Source: Actibacterium lipolyticum
Lineage (GTDB): Bacteria > Pseudomonadota > Alphaproteobacteria > Rhodobacterales > Rhodobacteraceae
Length of the DNA stretch: 64,000 nucleotides
Direction of reading: 5' to 3'
Assembly (NCBI RefSeq): GCF_900184935.1
Contig: NZ_FXYE01000002.1
Coordinates: 620,001 to 684,000 of the forward strand
Position numbers and translations under genes: made by a program. The notes under the pieces are model-generated. The model worked only from the letters and a program-made list of their open reading frames with translations, was not told the origin of the DNA and did not search any database. This document shows, in pieces, positions 44,255-52,685 of this stretch; the first letter of the stretch is position 1; each line of letters begins with the position of its first letter.

Positions 44255-46765
44255 ATGCCAGTCGTCGTTGTTGAGTCCCCTGCCAAAGCCAAGACAATCA
44301 ACAAATATCTTGGCAGTGATTTCACTGTTTTGGCGTCGTATGGACACGTCCGCGATCTGCCGCCGAAAGACGGTTCGGTCGATACCGAGCATGATTTCGA
44401 GATGAAATGGGAAATCGCCACGGACAGCCGCAAGCATGTAAAAGCGATTGCTGATGCGCTGAAAGAAGACAACACACTGATCCTCGCGACCGACCCTGAT
44501 CGCGAAGGGGAAGCAATCAGTTGGCACTTGGAAGAGGCATTGCGCAAACGCAAAGCCATCAAGAAAGACACCGCCGTCAGCCGCGTTGTGTTTAACGCCA
44601 TCACCAAATCCGCCGTGACCGAGGCGATGAAAAACCCGCGCGACGTCGATCTGGAACTGGTCCATGCCTATCTGGCGCGCCGCGCGCTGGATTATCTGGT
44701 TGGCTTTAACCTGTCGCCTGTTCTGTGGCGCAAACTGCCCGGTGCGAAATCGGCCGGTCGTGTGCAATCTGTTTGCCTGCGCCTGATCGTTGAGCGCGAG
44801 ATGGAGATTGAGGCGTTCAAGGCCCGCGAATACTGGACGGTCAAAGCGATCCTCACGACACCGCGCGGCCAAACATACGAAGCACGCCTGACAGTTCTGG
44901 GCGGCAAGAAGCTTGATAAATACGACCTAGAGAACGAAACCGCAGCCGAGCTGGCCGTTCAGGCGATCAATTCGCGCGACCTGACTGTGACATCGGTTGA
45001 GGCTAAGCCCGCCTCTCGCAATCCGTCGGCGCCGTTCATGACTTCGACCCTGCAACAGGAAGCGAGCCGTAAGTTCGGCTTTGGCGCACGCCAAACCATG
45101 AGCACCGCACAGCGCCTGTATGAAGCAGGTTACATTACTTATATGCGAACCGACGGCATCGACATGGCCCCCGAAGCCGTGACCGCCGCCCGCGAGGCGA
45201 TCAAAGATCGTTACGGCGACGAATATGTGCCCGAAAGCCCACGCATCTATAAGAACAAAGCCAAGAACGCGCAGGAAGCCCACGAATGTATTCGCCCAAC
45301 GGATATGACGCGCGATGCGGCCAGCCTGAAGGTTTCAGAACCCGACCAGCGCAAGCTGTACGATCTGATCTGGAAGCGGACGCTGGCCAGCCAGATGGCT
45401 GCCGCCCGCATGGAACGCACAACCGTTGATATCGGCAGTGCCGATGCGCAGGTTGAACTGCGCGCCACGGGTCAGGTTGTTTTGTTCGACGGCTTTATGA
45501 AGGTCTATGAAGAAGGCCGTGATGATGTTGTCGTCGATGATGACGACAAGCGCCTGCCTCAGATCGCACAAGGCGAACCGGCGGCCAAGGAAAGCGTCAC
45601 GCCGGAACAGCACTTCACCCAGCCCCCGCCCCGCTATACCGAAGCGACTTTGGTAAAACGGATGGAAGAATTGGGCATCGGGCGTCCGTCCACCTATGCC
45701 TCCATCGTGACGACGATTCAGGATCGTGGTTACGTGCGTAAAGACAAAAACCGCCTGTTCCCCGAAGATAAGGGACGGCTGGTTACGGCGTTCCTGTCGA
45801 ACTATTTCCGCAAATACGTCGGCTATGAATTCACCGCCAACCTGGAAGGTGAATTGGACGATGTGTCCGCAGGTGATCGCGACTATATCGACGTGCTAAG
45901 CCGGTTCTGGCGCGACTTTTCCGCCGCGATTGCGGAGACCGCCGACCTTCGGATTTCTGAGGTGTTGGACAAGATCGATGAGGTGTTGGAGCCTCACCTC
46001 TTCCCACCAAAGGAAGATGGCACCGACCCGCGCCTTTGCCCAAAATGCGGCACTGGGCGTTTGAACCTGAAAACGGCCCGCTCTGGCGGTGCGTTCATCG
46101 GTTGCAACAACTACCCCGAATGCCGTTTCACCCGCCCCCTGACAGCGCCAAACGGCGAAGACGGCGAAGGGCAGTTGGAAGATACGGTTCTGGGTACGGA
46201 CAATGGCGACGAAATCTCGCTGCGCAATGGGCGCTTCGGCCCCTATGTGCAACGCGGCGAAGCGACCGAAGAGGTTAAGAAACCCCCGCGCGCATCCCTG
46301 CCAAAGGGGTGGGAACCCGCCAGTATCGATTTGGAAAAGGCGCTGTTGTTGCTCAGCCTGCCGCGCGAAGTTGGGAAGCACCCAGAAGACGGGGAACTGG
46401 TTGAAGCCGGGATCGGCCGTTATGGCCCGTTCGTTAAACACGGCCGCGTCTATGCCAACCTTCCCGACGTAGAAGAGGTGTTCACCGTCGGCATGAACCG
46501 CGCGGTCGAGGTGTTGGCCGAAAAAGCCGCCAAGGGCCGTGGCCGCGGTGCGACCGCGAAACCATTGAAAGAACTGGGCGAACATCCCGAAAGCGGTGGC
46601 CCCGTTAACGTCATGGACGGGCGCTATGGCCCTTATGTGAAATGGGAAAAGGTCAACGCGACCCTGCCCAAAGACACGGAACCTGCGGATGTGACAATGG
46701 AGATGGCCGTTCAGCTTATCGCTGAAAAGGCCGCCAAGAAGGGCACTCGCAAGAAGAAGAAATAA
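44255..46765 (+). CDS. topA: DNA topoisomerase I
   Basis: The 836-residue type IA topoisomerase has an N-terminal Toprim domain (MPVVVVESPAKAKTI, then ATDPDREGEAISWHLE). The catalytic tyrosine is Tyr296 in YITYMRTDG. A C-terminal zinc-ribbon follows (CPKCGTGRLNLK near residue 590), then topo_C repeats and a lysine-rich tail (KKGTRKKKK). It relaxes negative supercoils. AAAGGAA precedes the ATG. Confidence 0.97.
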   Translation: MPVVVVESPAKAKTINKYLGSDFTVLASYGHVRDLPPKDGSVDTEHDFEMKWEIATDSRKHVKAIADALKEDNTLILATDPDREGEAISWHLEEALRKRKAIKKDTAVSRVVFNAITKSAVTEAMKNPRDVDLELVHAYLARRALDYLVGFNLSPVLWRKLPGAKSAGRVQSVCLRLIVEREMEIEAFKAREYWTVKAILTTPRGQTYEARLTVLGGKKLDKYDLENETAAELAVQAINSRDLTVTSVEAKPASRNPSAPFMTSTLQQEASRKFGFGARQTMSTAQRLYEAGYITYMRTDGIDMAPEAVTAAREAIKDRYGDEYVPESPRIYKNKAKNAQEAHECIRPTDMTRDAASLKVSEPDQRKLYDLIWKRTLASQMAAARMERTTVDIGSADAQVELRATGQVVLFDGFMKVYEEGRDDVVVDDDDKRLPQIAQGEPAAKESVTPEQHFTQPPPRYTEATLVKRMEELGIGRPSTYASIVTTIQDRGYVRKDKNRLFPEDKGRLVTAFLSNYFRKYVGYEFTANLEGELDDVSAGDRDYIDVLSRFWRDFSAAIAETADLRISEVLDKIDEVLEPHLFPPKEDGTDPRLCPKCGTGRLNLKTARSGGAFIGCNNYPECRFTRPLTAPNGEDGEGQLEDTVLGTDNGDEISLRNGRFGPYVQRGEATEEVKKPPRASLPKGWEPASIDLEKALLLLSLPREVGKHPEDGELVEAGIGRYGPFVKHGRVYANLPDVEEVFTVGMNRAVEVLAEKAAKGRGRGATAKPLKELGEHPESGGPVNVMDGRYGPYVKWEKVNATLPKDTEPADVTMEMAVQLIAEKAAKKGTRKKKK

Positions 46766-46770
46766 CCAGA

Positions 46771-46798
46771 CGCGGCCCCCTGTGGGCCGCGTTTTTTT
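46771..46798 (+). terminator. intrinsic terminator after topA
   Basis: A perfect 8-bp GC stem (CGCGGCCC / GGGCCGCG) with a five-base loop is followed by seven T residues, five bases after the topA stop codon. This is a textbook Rho-independent terminator. Confidence 0.92.
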
Positions 46799-46908
46799 AA
46801 TGTCCGACGCTAACAGGGGCAATCTGACGTGCTGCATCGCAGCGTTTGATTGACTTGATGAAATTGCCGCGTCACAACAACTTACGATCAAGCTTTGGGG
46901 AGAGATTC

Positions 46909-47604
46909 ATGAAGAAAGTCTATGGCAGCGCGGCGGAAGCCCTTGATGGGCTACTGTTTGATGGCATGTTCATTGCCGCCGGTGGGTTCGGGCTGTGCGG
47001 AATTCCTGAACTTCTGCTTGAAGCAATCAAAGAAGCCGGCACCAAAGACCTTACCTTTGCTTCGAACAACGCGGGCGTTGATGATTTTGGCATCGGCATC
47101 TTGCTTCAGACCAAGCAGGTCAAGAAAATGATCTCGTCGTATGTGGGCGAAAATGCAGAATTTATGCGCCAGTATCTGTCTGGCGAGCTTGAGCTTGAAT
47201 TCAACCCACAAGGCACGCTGGCCGAACGTATGCGCGCGGGCGGGGCCGGCATTCCGGGGTTCTATACCAAGACTGGTGTTGGCACCGTGATCGCCGAGGG
47301 CAAAGAGCACAAAGACTTCAACGGACAGACCTATATCCTTGAAGAAGGTATCGTGGCCGACGTTTCGATCGTGAAAGCGTGGAAAGCCGATGAGACCGGA
47401 AACCTTGTGTTCCGCAAGACCGCGCGCAACTTCAACCCACCTGCGGCGACATGCGGCAAGGTTTGCGTGGTAGAGGTCGAAGAGATCGTGCCAACCGGCA
47501 GCCTTGACCCTGATCACATCCACCTGCCCGGCATTTATGTGCACCGGATTATCCAAGGTGAGCACGAAAAACGCATTGAGCAGCGCACAACCCGCGCGGC
47601 TTAA
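46909..47604 (+). CDS. 3-oxoacid CoA-transferase subunit A
   Basis: The 231-residue class I CoA-transferase alpha subunit begins [19 protein letters not shown] and has the glycine-rich [20 protein letters not shown] and the [19 protein letters not shown] segment. With subunit B it moves CoA between succinyl-CoA and acetoacetate or another 3-oxoacid. The ATG at 46909 has GGGGAGAG upstream; earlier in-frame ATGs do not. Unusually, subunit B lies 1.9 kb downstream, after two unrelated genes on the same strand. Confidence 0.92.
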   Translation: MKKVYGSAAEALDGLLFDGMFIAAGGFGLCGIPELLLEAIKEAGTKDLTFASNNAGVDDFGIGILLQTKQVKKMISSYVGENAEFMRQYLSGELELEFNPQGTLAERMRAGGAGIPGFYTKTGVGTVIAEGKEHKDFNGQTYILEEGIVADVSIVKAWKADETGNLVFRKTARNFNPPAATCGKVCVVEVEEIVPTGSLDPDHIHLPGIYVHRIIQGEHEKRIEQRTTRAA

Positions 47605-47608
47605 ACAA

Positions 47609-48688
47609 ATGGGTGCCCGCAATGCCAAAAAACAAGCCTCCCCTTACGAGGGGTTGGCCGACCGTGCGTTCTGGCGCACGGGCGTGGCAGATGCGGGCAG
47701 CTATCCCCCACCAGAGATTTACACCCCCCGTTTCAAGATTTCGAAGAAGCTTCCCATCTTCACGGCCGGAAGCTGTTTTGCACAGCACGTAGGGCGCACA
47801 CTTTCGGCGAATGGCTTTAACGTCATTGATACGGAGCCGGTGCCCCGGCGCACATTGCCCCAAGTTGCTCAGAAATACGGCTATACCCTGTATTCCGCGC
47901 GATATGGCAACATCTATACCGTCCAACAGTTTCTACAGCTTTTGCTGGAGTGCCGTGGTGAGTTCACCCCTGCCGATCCTGTTTGGGAAAAGGACGGCCG
48001 GTATTATGATGCGATGCGTCCGGGAACAGAACCTGACGGGTTGGCAACGCCAGAGCTGGTCCAGAAATCACGCGCCTACCACCTTAAGGCCGTGCGCGAC
48101 GCGCTGGAACAAGCGGGCTTGGTTGTCTTTACGCTTGGGCTGACCGAAAGCTGGCAACACACCGAAAGCAAAACAGTCTATCCAACGGCCCCCGGAACCA
48201 TCGCGGGCCAGATGGATCATGATGTCTATTCATTCGTAAACTACCGTGCCGCCGAAATTCGCGACGCTTTCATCGCCGCGCGCGATATCCTGCGCGGGAT
48301 CAATCCGGATATGAAATTCCTTCTGACGGTATCGCCAGTTCCGTTGACGGCAACGGCAAGCGGCAACCACGTACTGCCTGCGACGGTGTATTCAAAGTCT
48401 GTCCTGCGCACTGTCGCGGGCGAACTTTCCGAAGATTTCGAAGATGTCGACTATTTCCCGTCGTATGAGATTGTCACCTCGCACGCGACGGATGAGCCTT
48501 TCTTTGAACCCAACCTGCGCAGCGTTTCGCCAGACGGCGTTGAACGTGTCATGAAGACATTCTTATCTGCCCATGGTGCCTTGCGTGGTGATCGCGCCAA
48601 CAAACGGCGAAAGCTGCGGAACAAGGCAAAAGAAACCGAAGAAGACGTCGTCTGCGAAGAAGCGTTGCTGGAGGCGTTTAACAAATGA
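47609..48688 (+). CDS. GSCFA domain protein (SGNH-hydrolase-like)
   Basis: The 359-residue protein contains the name-giving GSCFA motif at residues 54-58 (IFTAGSCFAQHVG). VVFTLGLTESW, FLLTVSPVPLTAT and a final YFPSYEIVTS are all typical of the GSCFA family, a branch of SGNH esterases of unknown substrate. The C-terminal 35 residues are strongly charged. The ATG lies four bases after the CoA-transferase A stop, and its own stop overlaps the next gene, so the insertion is operonic. Confidence 0.85.
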   Translation: MGARNAKKQASPYEGLADRAFWRTGVADAGSYPPPEIYTPRFKISKKLPIFTAGSCFAQHVGRTLSANGFNVIDTEPVPRRTLPQVAQKYGYTLYSARYGNIYTVQQFLQLLLECRGEFTPADPVWEKDGRYYDAMRPGTEPDGLATPELVQKSRAYHLKAVRDALEQAGLVVFTLGLTESWQHTESKTVYPTAPGTIAGQMDHDVYSFVNYRAAEIRDAFIAARDILRGINPDMKFLLTVSPVPLTATASGNHVLPATVYSKSVLRTVAGELSEDFEDVDYFPSYEIVTSHATDEPFFEPNLRSVSPDGVERVMKTFLSAHGALRGDRANKRRKLRNKAKETEEDVVCEEALLEAFNK

Positions 48689-49476
48689 CCCGCCTCCTTG
48701 TTCTTGGCAGTTCGCATACCGGTGCCCTGAAAAGCGGCGTACCGCGTTTTCGCGGCCGTTTCCCTGATGTTGATGTGGAATTCTTTGCTGTTCCTGCTCC
48801 GGTGTTCTTAACGGGGCGTGTGAACAAAGAAGGCGTCTATGTTCCGGGGTTTCGCAAAGACAAAGACCGCGAGTTGGCGAATGCGATCAACGGAGCCGAA
48901 CAAATCGATCTGACAGCGTTTGACCACATCTTAGTGGTTGGGTTCCGCTTCGAATTAATCAGCACTGCCGCGCTTTTACAGACTTATGACCTGTTAGAGG
49001 GCACAGACACGGGCAAAGATCGCGCCTGTTCCATGGAATTCGTCGACGCAACGATGGCAGCGACGACCGCACGTATTGCCAAGATGGTGCGCCGTTGCCT
49101 TGGCCCAGATCGCAACTTCACCCTGACAGAGGCCCCCTATCCAAGTGCGGCCATCGGTGAACGCGCCGACGATTATGAACCAGCCCGTGTCATCGATAAC
49201 TTCATACGACACCCAGATGCCGAGGGCTTGTTCCAGAAATGGTTAAAGGGCGTGGAAGACGCCGTTACCCAACTTGGCCACGGCTTTTTAAGCCAGCCTG
49301 CCGACACGATCGCCGCCCCCTTTGCCACCAAAGCGCAATATGCGCTGGGTGGGACTTCGGCCGATGGCGAAGAGATGAGCGGCACCGATCACAGACACAT
49401 GAACGGGGATTTCGGGCTTCGCGTGCTTGAAACCTTCGCAACCCAGAAACTTAACCTTCAGCCCATCGCGGCTTAG
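48685..49476 (+). CDS. SGNH-hydrolase-like protein of unknown function
   Basis: The 263-residue protein starts MTRLLVLGSSHTGALKSG, which resembles an SGNH block I with the serine in GSSH. Near its end it has GTDHRHMNGDFG, an aspartate/histidine pair of the kind that completes such triads. No membrane or signal sequence is visible. It overlaps the GSCFA gene by four bases, and the two may act on the same ester. I do not recognise a named family, and catalysis is inference. Confidence 0.6.
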   Translation: MTRLLVLGSSHTGALKSGVPRFRGRFPDVDVEFFAVPAPVFLTGRVNKEGVYVPGFRKDKDRELANAINGAEQIDLTAFDHILVVGFRFELISTAALLQTYDLLEGTDTGKDRACSMEFVDATMAATTARIAKMVRRCLGPDRNFTLTEAPYPSAAIGERADDYEPARVIDNFIRHPDAEGLFQKWLKGVEDAVTQLGHGFLSQPADTIAAPFATKAQYALGGTSADGEEMSGTDHRHMNGDFGLRVLETFATQKLNLQPIAA

Positions 49477-49511
49477 GAAATAGATAGAACGCATAGAGGA
49501 GAGGACGACAC

Positions 49512-50141
49512 ATGCCTTGGGATCGCAATCAGATGGCCGCCCGCGCGGCACAGGAACTTGAAGACGGCTGGTATGTGAACCTTGGCATCGGCATTCCGAC
49601 GCTGGTGTCGAACTACATTCCGGAAGGCGTTGATGTGACGCTTCAGTCCGAAAACGGGATGCTGGGTATGGGCCCCTTCCCGATTGAGGGCGAAGAAGAT
49701 GCAGACCTAATCAACGCAGGTAAGCAAACAATCACTGAATTGGATCGCTCTGCCTATTTCGGTTCAGATCAGTCCTTTGCAATGATCCGTGGCGGCAAAA
49801 TTGCGATGGCTATTCTGGGCGCAATGGAGGTTGCTGAAAACGGCGACCTCGCCAACTGGATGATCCCAGGCAAGCTTGTCAAAGGCATGGGTGGCGCGAT
49901 GGATCTGGTCGCGGGTGTTGGTCGGGTGGTCGTTGTGATGGATCACACCAACAAGCACGGCGACAGCAAGGTTCTAAAGGAATGCACGCTGCCATTGACC
50001 GGCCAAAAGGTTGTGGATCGCATCATTACCAATCTTGGGGTGCTGGATGTCGTCGACGGTGGCCTGAAGATTGTCGAAATGGCCGATGGCGTCAGTGAAG
50101 AAGAGCTTCGCGCCGCCACACAAGCCACAATCGTCGGCTAA
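49512..50141 (+). CDS. 3-oxoacid CoA-transferase subunit B
   Basis: The 209-residue beta subunit has [18 protein letters not shown]. The catalytic glutamate is Glu47 in the conserved [26 protein letters not shown] and the closing [22 protein letters not shown] complete the family pattern. AGAGGAGAGG precedes the ATG. It completes the enzyme begun by the gene at 46909 and is followed by a strong terminator that ends the four-gene operon. Confidence 0.93.
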   Translation: MPWDRNQMAARAAQELEDGWYVNLGIGIPTLVSNYIPEGVDVTLQSENGMLGMGPFPIEGEEDADLINAGKQTITELDRSAYFGSDQSFAMIRGGKIAMAILGAMEVAENGDLANWMIPGKLVKGMGGAMDLVAGVGRVVVVMDHTNKHGDSKVLKECTLPLTGQKVVDRIITNLGVLDVVDGGLKIVEMADGVSEEELRAATQATIVG

Positions 50142-50165
50142 GCATTTATAGTTGTTGAATACTTG

Positions 50166-50196
50166 ACGGGGGCCAATCGGCCCCCGTTGTTTTTTA
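50166..50196 (+). terminator. intrinsic terminator after the CoA-transferase operon
   Basis: A perfect 9-bp stem (ACGGGGGCC / GGCCCCCGT) with a four-base AATC loop is followed by TGTTTTTT. It sits 24 bases after the subunit B stop codon and points away from the convergent small gene. Confidence 0.92.
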
Positions 50197-50210
50197 GGAT
50201 CTGTCTAAGA

Positions 50211-50567
50211 TCAATCTTCAGCTGCCAATTTGGCGAAGATCTCGACTGCCTTCGCGTTCACACCACCTGCGCTGTGGAAAACAGTGACGGGCGAACCAGC
50301 AAAGAAGCGTTCGTTCGAGTCATCAGATTCCGCAGCAATACGCGCAAAGATTTGGTCTGCGGAATTGCCAGCGGTGTTACGGCTGGACACAACGACAGTG
50401 CCGTGTGTTGTGCCACGCTCGGCAACGTATTCGGCGAAGAAGCGTTCGTTGCCATCATCGCTTTCCAGCGCAATCTGTTCTTGAATTTGGCTTGCAGTCG
50501 GCCCGCCAGCCAACACAGGAGCGGCAACGCCAAGGATGATAGCGGTGGTAAGAGCAAGAGTTTTCAT
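50211..50567 (-). CDS. small exported protein with internal repeats
   Basis: The 118-residue protein has a signal peptide (to about residue 20, VLAGGP). The mature part contains two near-identical units, QIQEQIALESDDGNERFFA (28-45) and QIFARIAAESDDSNERFFA (72-90), about 45 residues apart. A shorter third unit at the C-terminus reads VEIFAKLAAED. The repeats are acidic and amphipathic. I recognise no family and no enzyme motif. Its promoter contains several palindromes, so expression is probably controlled. A strong GGAGACACC-type site lies just before the ATG. Confidence 0.75.
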   Translation of the reverse strand: MKTLALTTAIILGVAAPVLAGGPTASQIQEQIALESDDGNERFFAEYVAERGTTHGTVVVSSRNTAGNSADQIFARIAAESDDSNERFFAGSPVTVFHSAGGVNAKAVEIFAKLAAED

Positions 50568-50645
50568 TTCGGTGTCTCCAGTTAGAACTTGTTTGGTTCG
50601 GGCGGCGTTGTGTCGCCTCGATGATCTCTAACTGGGGAGTAAACT

Positions 50646-50716
50646 TGCTCACATCAACGCACAGAGTTGTGAATTCACCCAAATAAGTGTGCACATGTGC
50701 ACACCGATTGTGAGCA
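50646..50716. promoter_or_regulatory. nested palindromes upstream of the small repeat-protein gene
   Basis: Three concentric or adjacent dyads lie here. GTGTGCACATGTGCACAC at 50687-50704 is a perfect 18-bp palindrome. GTGAATTCAC at 50669-50678 is a perfect 10-bp palindrome. TGCTCACA (50646-50653) and TGTGAGCA (50709-50716) form an outer inverted pair. All share GTG/CAC ends. They lie about 80-150 bases before the minus-strand start at 50567, suiting multiple operator sites for one dimeric regulator. The protein is unknown. Confidence 0.55.
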
Positions 50717-50755
50717 TCGGAAACGATTAATTTTTCGTGATCTTTACAACGGGCG

Positions 50756-51580
50756 TTAGCCCGACCGGCCGACCCTAAAGACGCAGCCGTCACTGACAAG
50801 CTCGGGCGGTGTTAGGCAAAGGCCGCGTGCGACGGTCCATGCGGCCAAAACCTTGGGGACGTAATCGCGCGTTTCGGCATAGGGCGGAACGCCGCCATTC
50901 TTCTTCACGGCGTTTTCGCCGGCATTGTAAGACGCAAGAACAAGAACCGGGTCGCGGTCGAATTCGGTCATCAGCCAATCCAGATAGGCAACACCACCCT
51001 TGATGTTCTGAATTGGGTTGGTCCGGTCGACGACTCCGAACCGTTCTGCGGTGGCCGGCATAAGTTGCATCAGACCAGTGGCGCCCTTCACACTTACCGC
51101 TTGGGTACGACCACTGCTTTCAACGCCTATGACAGCCAAGACCAGCGCTGGCGAAACCTGGGTCCCGATCGTCGCCTTTAGAATTTCGGTTCCGTGTGCT
51201 TGCGCGATGGCCTGCATCGCTTGCATCCGTGGCGCCGGAACAGACGCGCCACCCGGCCCCTTCTTCAGCGCGGCAACCGCTGGCTCCAACCGCCCGGGGC
51301 CAGAGTCCGTGATCGCGGGGGAAACCGTGGTCCAATACCAATCGTAAGTCGCCGAGGTCTTGGCCGGCGCTTTTCCAGCTTCTTTATCAGCCACCTTCGG
51401 CGAAGGCGCTTTACGAAACTCTTGCGGCGGCACCTGAACCGTAATGCGTTTGGTTGCACCGGCTTTGGGAGGCTTAACCCGTTTGAATGTAAATTCGGGA
51501 TAGGGCGGCGGATCGCCAGCCAAGGCAACCGGAGCCGCCAAAACACCAGCTAAAAGCACGGCGATACGCATACACATCAT
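50756..51580 (-). CDS. lytic transglycosylase, SLT domain
   Basis: The 274-residue exported protein has a signal peptide (AAPVALA before GD), a Pro/Lys-rich linker and a C-terminal SLT lysozyme-like domain. The catalytic glutamate is Glu154 in IGVESSGRTQAVS, followed by GATGLMQLMPATAERFGV and VLASYNAGENAV. It cleaves peptidoglycan. Divergent placement next to the Tad pilus genes suggests it opens the wall for the secretin. The ATG at 51580 has AGGA eight bases upstream; the longer frame would add a hydrophobic, basic leader. Confidence 0.88.
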   Translation of the reverse strand: MMCMRIAVLLAGVLAAPVALAGDPPPYPEFTFKRVKPPKAGATKRITVQVPPQEFRKAPSPKVADKEAGKAPAKTSATYDWYWTTVSPAITDSGPGRLEPAVAALKKGPGGASVPAPRMQAMQAIAQAHGTEILKATIGTQVSPALVLAVIGVESSGRTQAVSVKGATGLMQLMPATAERFGVVDRTNPIQNIKGGVAYLDWLMTEFDRDPVLVLASYNAGENAVKKNGGVPPYAETRDYVPKVLAAWTVARGLCLTPPELVSDGCVFRVGRSG

Positions 51581-51943
51581 ATTAAGGGTCCTGCTCTGCC
51601 CTGTTTTTATTTCCCGTACTCTCGCAAAAAACGCTGCAAAAAACCACCAAAAGCGGTGGATTCGCAGACAAAACGGCGATTCCAAAGGCTTAAAAAGCTA
51701 AAGAGTCTAGTTTTCGTAAATTAATTTCTGAAATATTTTCGTTTATTTTCCGCATGTTAACCAAAGGCAAAGTGTTTTTTGCCAGTCGGCCAAAAATGCC
51801 CAGCCTCTGCCCAACTCTCGCCCCAATCCAAGGGCTAATTACTACCCATGCCAAGGCGGTGATCGAGCCATAGAGAGGCCGGTTCGACCTAATCCGCAAG
51901 GGCCCTGAAACGTCTGACAAAAATTTGCACGAGGAAAAACCAA

Positions 51944-52138
51944 ATGAAACTGTTCGCAATCATCGAAAACTTCCGCAACGACGAAGACGGCGCTGTAACC
52001 GTTGACTGGGTTGTACTGTCCGCCGCCGTTGTTGGCCTGGGCTTCGCTGTTCTGGGTTCCGTAAAAGGCGGCCTGACACAGCTGGGTTCCAGCATCTCGA
52101 CCGAAGTTGGCGGCATCACACCTGACGCTGGTAACTAA
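51944..52138 (+). CDS. flp1: Flp-type (type IVb) pilin, first copy
   Basis: The 64-residue prepilin has a 16-residue leader ending EDG. The cut falls before AVTVDWVVLSAAVVGLGFAV, the hydrophobic assembly helix. The residue at +5 is Asp21 and the next is Trp22, where classical Flp pilins have Glu and Tyr. A short polar tail (TEVGGITPDAGN) follows the helix. GAGG precedes the ATG. It is the likely major pilin; a strong terminator immediately downstream would give abundant monocistronic mRNA. Confidence 0.9.
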   Translation: MKLFAIIENFRNDEDGAVTVDWVVLSAAVVGLGFAVLGSVKGGLTQLGSSISTEVGGITPDAGN

Positions 52139-52168
52139 TAATTACTGTAGGGCTTACGCCTGAAGTAA

Positions 52169-52207
52169 AAAATGCCGCGTCCCTTTGGGCGCGGCATTTT
52201 CATTTTT
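52169..52207 (+). terminator. intrinsic terminator between flp1 and flp2
   Basis: An 11-bp inverted repeat (AAAATGCCGCG / CGCGGCATTTT) with a ten-base loop lies 31 bases after flp1 and is followed by T-rich sequence. The A/T flanks make it usable on both strands. It separates pilin production from the assembly genes. Confidence 0.88.
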
Positions 52208-52337
52208 AGCAAAAGCTTGGCTAAAGAGAGCTTCATTTCCCCTTAGATGGGTCATGTTTTCGACAAATTGGCCGGTGAAAAAGTAACCAGTTAATCGCTC
52301 TGCTTGCTGGGCGAACCTGAATGGAATGGAGATTGCA

Positions 52338-52526
52338 ATGCGCAATATGATCAAAGACTTCATCGCGTCCGAAGATGGTGCGGTTACCGTTGACTGGGTG
52401 GTCCTGTCCGCAGCGGTTGTTGGGCTTGGCTTTGCTGTAATTGGTGCAGTAATGGGCGGCAACGCGACACTGGCTGACTCTATGAGCACCGAAATTGGCG
52501 GTATCGAAGTCGACGCCGGAAACTAA
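52338..52526 (+). CDS. flp2: Flp-type (type IVb) pilin, second copy
   Basis: The 62-residue prepilin is identical to the first copy through EDGAVTVDWVVLSAAVVGLG. Its leader is 14 residues (MRNMIKDFIASEDG) and its tail differs (NATLADSMSTEIGGIEVDAGN). The Asp/Trp pair is again at +5/+6. GGAG lies seven bases before the ATG at 52338; the in-frame ATG at 52326 lacks such a site. It may be a second major pilin or a minor one expressed with cpaB. Confidence 0.9.
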   Translation: MRNMIKDFIASEDGAVTVDWVVLSAAVVGLGFAVIGAVMGGNATLADSMSTEIGGIEVDAGN

Positions 52527-52541
52527 AAGAAACAGTTTGTT

Positions 52542-52592
52542 GCGAAAATCGAAATAAACCCCGGTTTGGCCATCGCCTTACCCCGTTTTCGC
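52542..52592 (+). repeat. weak stem-loop in the flp2-cpaB gap
   Basis: A 7-bp inverted repeat (GCGAAAA / TTTTCGC, 37 bases apart) encloses a short AAACC/GGTTT hairpin. No T-run follows. It may moderate read-through from the pilin gene into cpaB, but the evidence is modest. Confidence 0.3.
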
Positions 52593-52685
52593 CCCATTCT
52601 AAAGACATCCTGATAATAACTGGTAATGGCTTGCGCGCTCAGTGGGGGTGGTGCGGCCTGTATTTATGATAGGAAAGGAAACGTT

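Noticed and set aside
51686-51943. A full CtrA site or sigma-54 promoter upstream of flp1
   Set aside because: Only a single GTTAACCA half-site and AT-rich DNA are present; no second half at correct spacing and no GG/GC pair.
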